From a virus: a stretch of 27,541 nt of DNA. The notes beneath the pieces are model-generated. The model searched no databases. It was given only the letters and a program-made list of their open reading frames with translations, and was not told where the DNA came from. Position 1 is the first letter of the stretch, and every line of letters starts with the position of its first letter. Location of the stretch: IMG/VR virus record IMGVR_UViG_3300037087_000095, positions 1 to 27,541 of that record, one strand, 5' to 3'. Both the position numbers and the translations under genes were made by a program. Below, one piece after another: positions 1 through 6,835 of the stretch.

Positions 1-15
1 AAAAGGAGCCGTTAA

Positions 16-120
16 TTGTCATTTTTGAGTGGATCTTCACTAAATGCTTGGTTTGTCAAGTATATAATTCCCATATTTAAAAGACATCACGGCCATCAAG
101 CTCGGCAACAAGGTGTTTAA
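16..120 (+). CDS. Possible 34-residue small ORF with TTG start
   Basis: A reading frame opens at a TTG directly after an in-frame TAA at 13-15. An AAGGAG-like site lies about seven bases upstream of the TTG. The product would be short, hydrophobic in its middle (WFVKYIIPIF) and basic at the end (FKRHHGHQARQQ). It stops 15 bases before the next gene. Another frame is also open from position 3 to 80, so this stretch could instead be the tail of an upstream gene cut by the window edge. I do not recognise either product. Confidence 0.25.
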   Translation: MSFLSGSSLNAWFVKYIIPIFKRHHGHQARQQGV

Positions 121-135
121 AGAGGAGAAGAAAAA

Positions 136-381
136 ATGATTGTTTATATTGTTGTTTGTTCCCTTTGGGCTGGGATTGATCCCGGCATAGATCTAAATTA
201 CGTCCCCTCGTACCATGTTAATTACTTTGAAAACATAAAAGAGTTGACGCCATATTTAGAGAAAAACCCAAATTGTCGATTGTTTAAGGCTGAACAACTC
301 AAATACTCCCTCCAATCAAAAACAGTTTTAAAAGAACATCAAGAAATTATCGGTGTCGAGATAGAGGAGAAAAAGAAATGA
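136..381 (+). CDS. Hypothetical protein, 81 residues
   Basis: The ATG follows a good AGAGGAG ribosome binding site (about 122-128). The last four bases overlap the start of the next gene (ATGA), as is usual in a phage operon. The first 16 residues are hydrophobic (MIVYIVVCSLWAG), followed by an ordinary soluble sequence and a Lys/Glu-rich end. The N-terminus could be a weak membrane anchor or simply a beta-strand core. I do not recognise the family. It is the first of a run of small genes ahead of the packaging module. Confidence 0.7.
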   Translation: MIVYIVVCSLWAGIDPGIDLNYVPSYHVNYFENIKELTPYLEKNPNCRLFKAEQLKYSLQSKTVLKEHQEIIGVEIEEKKK

Positions 382-623
382 AAAAACTAATCCTGTCTCT
401 CATGTTGTTGGCGGCTCCGGTGATGGCGGAAGAGTATGAAATATTCGTTTCAACTCCTATTACGAATATTTCGACTGTGGTCAGTCTCAAAATAGACTGG
501 ACTAGCGATTTGAATTCCATGCTCGCTCTTGGTCACAAGAATCGAATATATGAATTTGGATTTCGTTCGGATGGTGTTGTCGTTTGGAGAATTAAAAATG
601 ACCCAGCGAAAGATCAACATTAA
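378..623 (+). CDS. Small exported protein with Sec signal peptide
   Basis: The product has 81 residues and begins with a textbook signal peptide: MKK, a hydrophobic core of about 12 residues, then APVMA followed by EEYE, so cleavage is expected near residue 17. The mature part of about 64 residues shows no motif I recognise. The start overlaps the previous gene by four bases and is preceded by GAGGAG. Export would place it in the periplasm or outside the cell. It is separated from the other signal-peptide genes at 22-25 kb. A role at the host envelope is only an inference. Confidence 0.75.
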   Translation: MKKLILSLMLLAAPVMAEEYEIFVSTPITNISTVVSLKIDWTSDLNSMLALGHKNRIYEFGFRSDGVVVWRIKNDPAKDQH

Positions 624-650
624 GCTCATCGAGAAAATCAGGGGGAAATA

Positions 651-947
651 ATGCCAAAATTTGAAAAGCTCAGAATTAAAACAGGATTGTCGAATGAACA
701 AATGATGTCATTGGCTCATTTATTGGGTGCTGAAGGCCTTTGTCAATGCGGAAGATTTCTAAAAAAGACCGACGCTAAATACCAATTGGGTATTTTTCCT
801 CCTCCCGGGGCACCTCTTGGAGCGAATTGGATATTGATGATTTCATACTGCCATTCTTGCGCTATGGCAATCAACGACCTTTTACGTTACATAAATGGTC
901 GCCATAAACATCCAGAGGCGGACCGCGTTCGCCATGAAGGGAAATAA
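651..947 (+). CDS. Hypothetical protein with zinc-ribbon-like cysteines
   Basis: The 98-residue product contains CQCG near residue 32 and CHSC near residue 70. This spacing of CxC and CxxC pairs could bind one zinc ion. The N-terminal third (LSNEQMMSLAHLLG) looks like an amphipathic helix pair. The ATG has a GGGGGAAAT site just upstream. The stop codon TAA shares a base with the ATG of the next small gene (TAATG). The family is not recognised; zinc binding is inferred only from the cysteine pattern. Confidence 0.7.
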   Translation: MPKFEKLRIKTGLSNEQMMSLAHLLGAEGLCQCGRFLKKTDAKYQLGIFPPPGAPLGANWILMISYCHSCAMAINDLLRYINGRHKHPEADRVRHEGK

Positions 948-1117
948 TGCGGATAGATATCGCACTAAGAAATGACAAAATCCTGAAATACTATTTCAGA
1001 GGTGTTCCGCGAAAACAGATCGGGATGAAGATCTGCCGAAATTGTCCAATGCCTTATGAGACAGTCAGGAAAATTATCTACAAAACATTATTAGACCAGA
1101 GGAAAAATCCAAGATGA
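947..1117 (+). CDS. 56-residue helix-turn-helix-like protein
   Basis: This short frame is flanked by translational couplings on both sides: its ATG overlaps the previous stop (TAATG) and its stop overlaps the next start (ATGA). The product is basic and reads as three helices: ILKYYFRG, PRKQIGMKI, and YETVRKIIYKTLL. That arrangement suggests a minimal helix-turn-helix DNA-binding fold, although a CRNC pair between the last two helices is unusual. It lies 245 bases before the first intergenic regulatory module, so a role as a regulator of that region is possible. This is inference from pattern only. Confidence 0.6.
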   Translation: MRIDIALRNDKILKYYFRGVPRKQIGMKICRNCPMPYETVRKIIYKTLLDQRKNPR

Positions 1118-1359
1118 AAATTAGAATAACGCTAATCGATGAGGAGAACAATCACGTAAGGTTAGAGTGTCATCCAACTCTTCCAAAAATAATCGAAGAG
1201 CATAAACGAGGAAACGCTTCAGCAGCGCTCACCTATGCTGTTCTAGGATTATCAAAAATGATGGGAGATAGTGATGCAATTGCTAGAGAGCAGGAACATG
1301 GAAAGTCAGGTCTGTTAATGCCTTCTCATCCATCATTCAAGATGCCGCCAATAAACTAA
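1114..1359 (+). CDS. Hypothetical protein, 81 residues
   Basis: The frame starts in a four-base overlap with the previous gene and ends two bases before the first TTCCCAA box of the intergenic region. The N-terminus alternates charged and hydrophobic residues (MKIRITLIDEENNHVRLEC), as in a beta-hairpin. The middle is a helical segment (ASAALTYAVLGLSKMMG). No catalytic motif is visible and I do not recognise the family. It is the last gene of the upstream small-gene cluster; the terminator at 1504-1532 may end its transcript. Confidence 0.7.
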   Translation: MKIRITLIDEENNHVRLECHPTLPKIIEEHKRGNASAALTYAVLGLSKMMGDSDAIAREQEHGKSGLLMPSHPSFKMPPIN

Positions 1360-1360
1360 A

Positions 1361-1377
1361 TTCCCAAAATTTCCCAA
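1361..1377 (+). promoter_or_regulatory. Tandem TTCCCAA boxes, 10-bp phased (module 1)
   Basis: Two identical heptamers TTCCCAA start at 1361 and 1371, exactly ten bases apart, so they would face the same side of the helix. They sit directly after a stop codon and nine bases before a TTG that could be a -35 element. The same pair with the same spacing recurs at 21442-21458 in the other intergenic module. This looks like an operator or activator site; the binding protein is unknown. Confidence 0.5.
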
Positions 1378-1385
1378 TTAAGTAT

Positions 1386-1415
1386 TTGCAAAAAATAACT
1401 CCTATCGCGTAAACT
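1386..1415 (+). promoter_or_regulatory. Candidate promoter upstream of packaging module
   Basis: TTGCAA (1386-1391) and TAAACT (1410-1415) are separated by 18 bases and resemble sigma-70 -35 and -10 hexamers, each matching four of six consensus positions. An A-rich stretch lies between them. Transcription would begin near 1422, just before GGGAAG. The same TAAACT hexamer and a similar A-tract occur at 21464-21495. It is a moderate match, so a dedicated phage or alternative sigma factor could also be the reader. Confidence 0.4.
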
Positions 1416-1421
1416 ACTCGC

Positions 1422-1532
1422 AACGGGAAGGATCTCATCCAATTTTATGGGTGAGCTAATTTATACAAAAACTTTGAGAAACCTTCCCGGGCTCTTCTCT
1501 AATCCTCGCCATTCCCCTGGCGAGGCTTTTTT
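1422..1532 (+). ncRNA. Candidate structured leader RNA or small RNA
   Basis: Between the candidate promoter and the terminator lies about 110 bases with nested pairing. An inner hairpin pairs CTCATCC (1434-1440) with GGGTGAG (1449-1455) around the loop AATTTTAT. An outer helix pairs GGGAAGG (1425-1431) with CCTTCCC (1492-1498). The inner hairpin has a counterpart with almost the same loop at 21520-21541. The RNA could be a free small RNA ended by the terminator, or a leader that controls read-through into the terminase operon. No known RNA family is recognised. Confidence 0.35.
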
Positions 1533-1581
1533 ATGCCTTTCCAAAACTGAATTCAAAAGAATGAACGGAGGAATCAGTTGA
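1447..1581 (+). CDS. Possible 44-codon leader ORF through the terminator
   Basis: An ATG in the loop of the inner hairpin opens a frame that passes through the terminator and stops at TGA 1579-1581, overlapping the TTG start of the small terminase gene. The nearest purine-rich stretch (GGAAGGA) is about 14 bases upstream, too far for a normal ribosome site. The product resembles no family I know. If translated, ribosomes would disturb the terminator, but the weak start argues for caution. Confidence 0.15.
   Translation: MGELIYTKTLRNLPGLFSNPRHSPGEAFLCLSKTEFKRMNGGIS
1504..1532 (+). terminator. Intrinsic terminator before terminase genes
   Basis: CCTCGCC (1504-1510) pairs perfectly with GGCGAGG (1519-1525) around an eight-base loop, followed by C and six T residues (1527-1532). 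This is a classic rho-independent terminator. It lies about 110 bases downstream of the candidate promoter and 46 bases before the small terminase start, so transcripts from that promoter would need read-through or antitermination to reach the virion genes. Confidence 0.8.
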
Positions 1582-1868
1582 AGAATGGTGGGCGTCGTCC
1601 TGGTGCTGGACGTAAAAGAAAACCTGAAAATGTTCTTAAAGAAATGGAACTCAAAGCTCGGATAAAAAAAGCTGAAGAAGCATTCCAGTTCGAGTATGAC
1701 GTGATGAATGATAAGTCTGTTCCTTGGGGTATTCGTTTAGAGGCGTCCAAAGATATCCAAGATAGAGTTTATGGAAAGCCGAAACAAGTAACTGATTTTC
1801 AAAGCAAGGGAAAATCTCTTCTTGATATTTTGTACGAAGTCTACGGGTTACAAGCAAATGTCGCCTGA
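1578..1868 (+). CDS. terS: Terminase small subunit
   Basis: The 96-residue product begins with GGRRPGAGRKRKPE, a basic N-terminus common in phage small terminase subunits. It continues with a helical charged segment and a region WGIRLEASKDIQDRVYGKP that I recognise from this family. It would bind the packaging site on viral DNA and recruit the large subunit. The start is TTG, chosen because CGGAGGA lies six bases upstream and no ATG is suitably placed. The end overlaps the large subunit gene by 11 bases, supporting the pairing. The length is short for the family but within range. Confidence 0.8.
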   Translation: MKNGGRRPGAGRKRKPENVLKEMELKARIKKAEEAFQFEYDVMNDKSVPWGIRLEASKDIQDRVYGKPKQVTDFQSKGKSLLDILYEVYGLQANVA

Positions 1869-3345
1869 AGCTAAGCTCATTCAAAAATGGCTTAAAGATC
1901 CAGTATCTTTCGTTGTTGAGTGTTTGAAAGCCGAACCGGATAAATGGCAGATCCAATTCCTTAGAGAATTTAACAGCAATCAGAGAATGGCGTTAAAGGC
2001 TTGTAAGGGTCCTGGTAAAACAGCCGTGCTTGCTTGGTGCATTCTTCTTTTTCTCTGTACTCGTCCTCACTCAAAAATCGCCGCAACCTCAATAACCAAA
2101 GACAATCTTGAAGACAATCTGTGGCCTGAACTGTTTAAGTGGATGGATCATTCTGAATTTCTGAAGAAAGCATTCACTTGGACTAAGACAAGAATCTGTT
2201 CAAACGAAGCCCCTGAGACTTGGTTTGTTTCAGCAAGAACTTGGCCTAGAAATGCTGATGCTCAACAACAAGCAAACACGCTCGCCGGACTTCACGCTGA
2301 TTATCTCATGTTCGTCTTAGATGAATCAGGCGGTATTCCAGATGCAGTTATGGCCGCTGCCGAAGGGGGGCTCTCCACCGGGAAAGAGACTAAAATTTTA
2401 CAAGCTGGAAACCCAACGCACTTAGAAGGTCCACTTTACCGTGCCTGTACCTCAGAAAGACGGCTCTGGTATGTTCAGGAAATTACTGGAGATCCAAAAG
2501 ACCCAAATAGATCTACCCGTGTTTCTGTCAAATGGGCGCAAGAGCAGATTGAAAAGTATGGAACTGATAATCCATGGGTCTTGGTTAATGTCTTTGGCAA
2601 GTTCCCTCCCGCTTCTATAAACGCATTGTTAGGTCCAGATGAAGTAGAGGCTGCGATGAAACGAGTCGTAAGGGTGGAAGACTACGAATTCGCTCAAAAG
2701 AGGCTTGGCGTTGATGTAGCGCGGTTTGGTGATGATTCTACGGCACTTGCCCCAAGACAGGGATTAATGTGCCATCAAATCGAAGAAATGAGGAATGCGC
2801 GCGGGAATGAAGTAGCCGCCAGAGTAGCCCTAGGAAAGCAACGTTGGGGTTGGGAAGTCTGTTTTGTCGATGATGGCGCTGGTTTTGGAGGAGCGGTCAT
2901 TGATTCTATGCTTCAAGGTGGATTAGAGGCAATTCCTGTTAATGCTTCAGGCAAGGCCGATGATCCCAGGTACTTCAATAAACGCTCTGAAATGCACTTG
3001 CGGTTTTCAGAATGGGTTAAACGTGGCGGATGCTTGCCAAATAGTCCGAGACTAAAAAGTGAAATAACTGCCATAACTTACACCTTTGTTAATGGGAAAT
3101 TCAGGATTGTTGAGAAAGAACAGATCAAAGAATTGTTGGGATATTCGCCAGATTATACAGATGCTATTTGTCAAACCTTCGCTTGGGCTGAAATGCCCCG
3201 CGGCTCCAACATTAATCAAGCTTCTCTACCAAAAGATGAATTAAGTGGTTTATCTCTTACCTCAGAAGAACTTGGGATCACTAGTCATAAGGGAAACATA
3301 AAAAGTGAGTTTGACCCGTTTCGTGAGCCGGCGGGAGTTCGATGA
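1858..3345 (+). CDS. terL: Terminase large subunit (packaging ATPase-nuclease)
   Basis: This 495-residue protein is the motor that pumps DNA into the prohead and cuts the concatemer. The ATPase half has a Walker A (KGPGKT, residues 50-55), a Walker B (MFVLDE, 151-156, with D155 and E156) and a coupling motif LQAGNPT near 181. The RNase H-like nuclease half shows acidic residues at GVDVARFGDD (D286), FVDDGAG (D338/D339) and DYTDA (D432/D435). I chose the ATG at 1858 rather than an upstream in-frame ATG at 1822, because the later start gives the usual short overlap with the small subunit. The stop overlaps the next ATG. Confidence 0.95.
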   Translation: MSPEAKLIQKWLKDPVSFVVECLKAEPDKWQIQFLREFNSNQRMALKACKGPGKTAVLAWCILLFLCTRPHSKIAATSITKDNLEDNLWPELFKWMDHSEFLKKAFTWTKTRICSNEAPETWFVSARTWPRNADAQQQANTLAGLHADYLMFVLDESGGIPDAVMAAAEGGLSTGKETKILQAGNPTHLEGPLYRACTSERRLWYVQEITGDPKDPNRSTRVSVKWAQEQIEKYGTDNPWVLVNVFGKFPPASINALLGPDEVEAAMKRVVRVEDYEFAQKRLGVDVARFGDDSTALAPRQGLMCHQIEEMRNARGNEVAARVALGKQRWGWEVCFVDDGAGFGGAVIDSMLQGGLEAIPVNASGKADDPRYFNKRSEMHLRFSEWVKRGGCLPNSPRLKSEITAITYTFVNGKFRIVEKEQIKELLGYSPDYTDAICQTFAWAEMPRGSNINQASLPKDELSGLSLTSEELGITSHKGNIKSEFDPFREPAGVR

Positions 3346-3461
3346 GAAAAATTAGAGCTAAAGCGTTAAGAAAGCAGGCATACAAAGAGGTTCCCTATCG
3401 TTTCGTAAGGAATCGTTACCGCTTATTAAAACGAATGTATAACAGGAATCAAACCGTATGA
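3342..3461 (+). CDS. 39-residue strongly basic protein
   Basis: The frame is coupled at both ends: its ATG overlaps the terminase stop (ATGA) and its stop overlaps the next start (ATGA). About a third of its residues are Arg or Lys (for example MRKIRAKALRKQAYK), with aromatic residues in the middle, so it may bind nucleic acid. No family is recognised. The tight coupling to terL suggests it is genuinely translated. A helper role in packaging is possible but unproven. Confidence 0.6.
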   Translation: MRKIRAKALRKQAYKEVPYRFVRNRYRLLKRMYNRNQTV

Positions 3462-3961
3462 TCGCCACGTTTCCTATTTCTAAGCCATTAGATTTAAGAA
3501 TGAGAATCGTTGACTTCGCTAATGAAATTTATAGCGAAGAGCTTATGGATGAAATGAAACCGCTTTGGGAAAGACACAAGAAAGAATTAGAGGCTTACGA
3601 AGAGATGGAATTAGCTCCAGACTTGTCTCTGTTTAAAGCCTGTGAAGCCGCAAAGATTTTGAGGATCTACACAATCAGGAAAGAGAATCGATTGATTGGA
3701 TACAACATATTTTTAGTGACTCGCGATCCTCATTTTAAGGGATATCTCATTGCTAATCAAGATCTTGTATTCATTGAAGTGTCCGAAAGAAAAGGAATGG
3801 TCGGATATCAATTCATGAAGTGGTGTGATAACGAATTAAAACACGAAGGAATTCAGGTCATATTTCAACGGATCAATGTCAACCATGACCATGGTGCTCT
3901 ACTAAAAAGACTTGGCTACAAGCCAATTGATGTTGTCTACAGGAGGAATCTCAATGTGTGA
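3458..3961 (+). CDS. GNAT-like N-acetyltransferase
   Basis: The 167-residue product has the layout of a GCN5-related acetyltransferase: a helical N-terminus, a central strand (LRIYTIRKENRLIGYNIFLV), a strand and helix carrying the acetyl-CoA region (VSERKGMVGYQFMKW, about residues 109-123), and the typical ending in which a residue-rich loop precedes ALLKRLGYKP. The pyrophosphate loop RKGMVG is a degenerate form of the usual RxxGxG. Related GNAT genes occur beside terminase genes in other podoviruses. The substrate cannot be read from sequence. The end overlaps the next gene by eight bases. Confidence 0.75.
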   Translation: MIATFPISKPLDLRMRIVDFANEIYSEELMDEMKPLWERHKKELEAYEEMELAPDLSLFKACEAAKILRIYTIRKENRLIGYNIFLVTRDPHFKGYLIANQDLVFIEVSERKGMVGYQFMKWCDNELKHEGIQVIFQRINVNHDHGALLKRLGYKPIDVVYRRNLNV

Positions 3962-4292
3962 TCCAGTTACAGCAGCAGTTATCGTGAGCGCTGTTGTTAC
4001 AGCCGGGGCGACTGGCTATCAAGCCTCTGAATCCCAGAAAGCACAACTCCACGCGAAAGATGTTGCAGATAAGCAAAAACAAGATACTCAAAATGCAATT
4101 AGTGCTCAAGAGGCCAAGGACCAAGCGAATCTGAAAAATAAGGCTAATACAGGCGGAGCTACCCAGAAACAAGCCATAGACGCTATTAGGGCTTCAATGG
4201 CAGCTAGCTCTGGGATGGGTGGAACGATTTTGACCAACCCTCAAGGATCGCCCGGGACTCCCACAACTTCAAAAACGATGTTAGGAGCTTAA
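3954..4292 (+). CDS. Putative structural protein, 112 residues
   Basis: The start at 3954 is chosen because AGGAGG lies nine bases upstream, whereas the in-frame ATG at 3912 is buried in the previous gene. The protein begins MCDPVTAAVIVSAVVTAGAT, a short hydrophobic segment reminiscent of gp14-like internal virion proteins. A Gln/Lys/Ala-rich helical region and a Gly/Pro/Thr-rich tail (GGTILTNPQGSPGTP) follow. Proteins of this kind are commonly found between the terminase and portal genes of podoviruses. Its function is unknown; a minor virion role is inferred from position and composition. Confidence 0.7.
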   Translation: MCDPVTAAVIVSAVVTAGATGYQASESQKAQLHAKDVADKQKQDTQNAISAQEAKDQANLKNKANTGGATQKQAIDAIRASMAASSGMGGTILTNPQGSPGTPTTSKTMLGA

Positions 4293-4293
4293 A

Positions 4294-6096
4294 TTGATTT
4301 CAAAGATCAATCCAAGAGTTATCGAAGACACTTACAAAAAGTTCAATGCTCAGGTTATTAATCGACTTGAGCTTGAGCGTTTACGTTCTATGCTTTTAGT
4401 TGAAAGGTCAACTTTCTTTGCTCATTGGCAGGAATTAGGACGTTATATTTTCCCTCGAAGAACAAGGTTCTACACGACAGACGTTGACAAAGGAACGAGG
4501 CGCAACCAGTCAATCATAGATTCCACGGGCGGTTTGGCTGCGAGGACATTACGCTCAGGCATGATATCGAGCTTCACCTCTCCTTCCCGCCCATGGTTTA
4601 GGCTCACAACTCTCGATCCAGACTTGGCCAAGAGAGATTCAGTTAAGGAATGGCTCTATGACGTAACCTGGCTTATGTCGGATGTATTCTTTAAATCAAA
4701 CGTCTACAACTCTTTATCGACTGTCTATGGAGATATTGGGGTCTTTGGGACCGGGGCTATGCTTATTGAAGAGAGCTTTACTAAGGTCATTCACACACTT
4801 CCCTTTACCATTGGAAGCTATTACATTTTCGCCGATGACAAGTTAAAGATCAACGGATTCATGCGTGATTTCCGTTTAACCGTCAGGCAGATAGTCGAGA
4901 AATTTGGAATGAAAGAAGGATCTCCCGATATTGACTGGACTGGAATTTCTGGCATGGTCAAACGCCTTTGGGAGATGGGAACAACTGAAGCATGGATCGA
5001 AATGAGCCATGGAATTATTCCAAATCCAGACTGGAATCCAGACTCGCCTTTATCAGACAAGAAAAAATACATGAGCGTCTATTACGAGCGCGGAAGTCTT
5101 GGGGGGCAATTTTCTTTAAGTGATATCGACACGACAAAGGTTTTGCAGAAGAAGGGATATGACAAATTCAGGGTTTTGGTTCCTCGTTGGGAAGTGAGCG
5201 GAGAGGACATTTACGGGACGTATTGCCCCGGGATGGAGGCTCTAGGAGATATTCAGGGTCTTCAAATGTACGAACGTAGAGCGGCTCAGGCTCTTGAGAA
5301 GTCAATTAACCCGCCTATGGTTGGTCCAGCTTCGCTTCGCAACTCAAAAGCCAGTGTTCTTCCAGGTGACATCACGTACATCGAGGGTCGGGAAGGACAG
5401 CAAAGCTTTACTCCTGCTTATCAGATTCAACCCAATTTTCAGCAGTTAGAAGCTAAGGAAGAGCAGATCAGGCAAAGGATTAAGAAATGTTTTCACGAAG
5501 ATCTTTGGCTTGTCATTTCAAACATGGAGAAAGGAAACGTAACGGCTGAAGAGATTCGGGCACTCCAACAGGAAAAACTTCAGGAAATTGGTCCCGTAGT
5601 AGACAGACTTAATCAAGACTTGCTTGATCCGCTCATTGAGAACACATTTGACATCATGCAGATGCAGAGGATGTTACCTCCTCCTCCTCAAGAGATGTCA
5701 AAGATGCCTTTAAAAATTGAATATGTTTCGATCATGCACCAAGCCCAAAAAGCATTGGCGGCTTCTGGAATAGAAAGATTTTGGTCTTTCGCTTCACAGA
5801 TTCGTCAAGCAGAGCCAGAAAATCCTGATGTTCTGGACAAAATTAACGTAGACGAATTGATTGATCATTACGGAGATGCTTTGACGACACCTCCGGGTGT
5901 CATTCGTGATGACGATGAAGTTGAAAAGATCCGGGCTCAACGTCAACAGGCGATGGCTCAACAACAGAAAATGGCTCAAATTGAACAAGCGAGTAAAGCA
6001 GCTAAGAATCTTGGCGGGGCTGATACAAGCGGTCAAAACGCTTTAACAGATCTCATAGATCAAGGACAGGCCGGTAACCTAATGCCAGCGCGATGA
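4294..6096 (+). CDS. Portal (head-to-tail connector) protein
   Basis: The 600-residue product matches the T7 gp8-like connector family in length (T7 gp8 is about 536 residues) and in features I recognise. These are an N-terminal region with RSTFFAHWQELGRYIFPR, a WFRLTT segment after a Ser/Thr-rich stretch, and GTGAMLIEE near residue 150. A Gln-rich C-terminal tail lies beyond residue 550. It would form the dodecameric ring at the portal vertex through which DNA enters and leaves. The start is TTG at 4294, two bases after the previous stop, with TAGGAG upstream. It ends in an ATGA overlap with the phosphatase gene. Confidence 0.9.
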   Translation: MISKINPRVIEDTYKKFNAQVINRLELERLRSMLLVERSTFFAHWQELGRYIFPRRTRFYTTDVDKGTRRNQSIIDSTGGLAARTLRSGMISSFTSPSRPWFRLTTLDPDLAKRDSVKEWLYDVTWLMSDVFFKSNVYNSLSTVYGDIGVFGTGAMLIEESFTKVIHTLPFTIGSYYIFADDKLKINGFMRDFRLTVRQIVEKFGMKEGSPDIDWTGISGMVKRLWEMGTTEAWIEMSHGIIPNPDWNPDSPLSDKKKYMSVYYERGSLGGQFSLSDIDTTKVLQKKGYDKFRVLVPRWEVSGEDIYGTYCPGMEALGDIQGLQMYERRAAQALEKSINPPMVGPASLRNSKASVLPGDITYIEGREGQQSFTPAYQIQPNFQQLEAKEEQIRQRIKKCFHEDLWLVISNMEKGNVTAEEIRALQQEKLQEIGPVVDRLNQDLLDPLIENTFDIMQMQRMLPPPPQEMSKMPLKIEYVSIMHQAQKALAASGIERFWSFASQIRQAEPENPDVLDKINVDELIDHYGDALTTPPGVIRDDDEVEKIRAQRQQAMAQQQKMAQIEQASKAAKNLGGADTSGQNALTDLIDQGQAGNLMPAR

Positions 6097-6704
6097 TCAC
6101 AATTTATTTTGGAAGGCATGGGGAAACCGATCTTAACAGGGAAGATAGACTTCGCAGTTGGATTGACGAGCCCTTAAACGCTGACGGAATCAAAGAGGCA
6201 GAAGCGATGGCGAAGAAAATGGAAAAGTTTCCATTGAATAGAATTTACACGTCTGATTTAGATCGGGCTGATAAAACGGCGAGAATTGTGGCCAAAGCAC
6301 ACAACCTTAAGCCAATCCCGCGTCAGTGGTTTCGTCCGATCAACTATGGAGAATGGAATGGAAAAAAGGTCACAGATGTCAAAGAAGAGATGCAAAAACT
6401 TCTCGACGAATGGAAAACTAACCCAGATAAGAAAGCACCCGGGGATGGGGATTCATTCACTGAATTTCAAGATCGTTTTTTGGGTGGACTCCATGCTGTT
6501 ATTAATGCCGCGTCAGGAAATGAACAAATCATGATTTTAGGCCATTTGAGAAACTGTCTTTTGCTTTGGGCTGTAGCTAAAAATGGAGAACCGCTCAAGG
6601 GAGACACTTTGGATCTCATCGACGATAAGCATTTCCATCAAGAGAGTGGGTCTGTAGCCAAATACGAATGGGACGGATCGCTTCAATTTAAGGGGATTAT
6701 TTAA
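6093..6704 (+). CDS. Histidine phosphatase family protein
   Basis: The 203-residue product belongs to the phosphoglycerate-mutase-like histidine phosphatase superfamily. The signature GRHGETDLN (residues 7-15) supplies R8 and the phospho-accepting H9. R58 in SDLDRAD, E87 in NYGEWNG and H151 in LGHLRN complete the usual catalytic set. The length and spacing are those of small soluble phosphatases such as the alpha-ribazole phosphatase group, but the substrate cannot be told. It is translationally coupled to the portal gene (ATGA) and to the next tiny gene (TAATG). Its place inside a head-gene cluster is unusual. Confidence 0.9.
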   Translation: MITIYFGRHGETDLNREDRLRSWIDEPLNADGIKEAEAMAKKMEKFPLNRIYTSDLDRADKTARIVAKAHNLKPIPRQWFRPINYGEWNGKKVTDVKEEMQKLLDEWKTNPDKKAPGDGDSFTEFQDRFLGGLHAVINAASGNEQIMILGHLRNCLLLWAVAKNGEPLKGDTLDLIDDKHFHQESGSVAKYEWDGSLQFKGII

Positions 6705-6835
6705 TGCCATATGCTAGCGCATCTCAACGAAGGATGTTTAATGCTAGAGCCAAGAAGTCCAAGAAGTGGGCAAAGATGGCTGCGGAATTTAACAGAGCCA
6801 GCAAAGGCAAGAAATTGCCAGAGAAAAAGAGATGA
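6704..6835 (+). CDS. 43-residue basic protein
   Basis: The ATG overlaps the phosphatase stop and the stop overlaps the next ATG. The product starts MPYASASQRRMFNARAKKSK, and Arg/Lys make up roughly a third of it. Small proteins starting with a similar ASxxQRRMF sequence occur among phage head genes, but I cannot assign a function. It is probably a nucleic-acid- or capsid-interior-binding peptide; that is inferred from charge alone. Confidence 0.65.
   Translation: MPYASASQRRMFNARAKKSKKWAKMAAEFNRASKGKKLPEKKR

Noticed and set aside
3-80. Tail of an upstream gene in frame 3
   Set aside because: Only 25 codons are visible and another frame is equally open, so it cannot be decided.
1425-1498. tRNA-like look of the leader (7-bp outer helix with a D-arm-like hairpin)
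   Set aside because: There is no anticodon arm, no T arm, no CCA, and too few bases between the arms.
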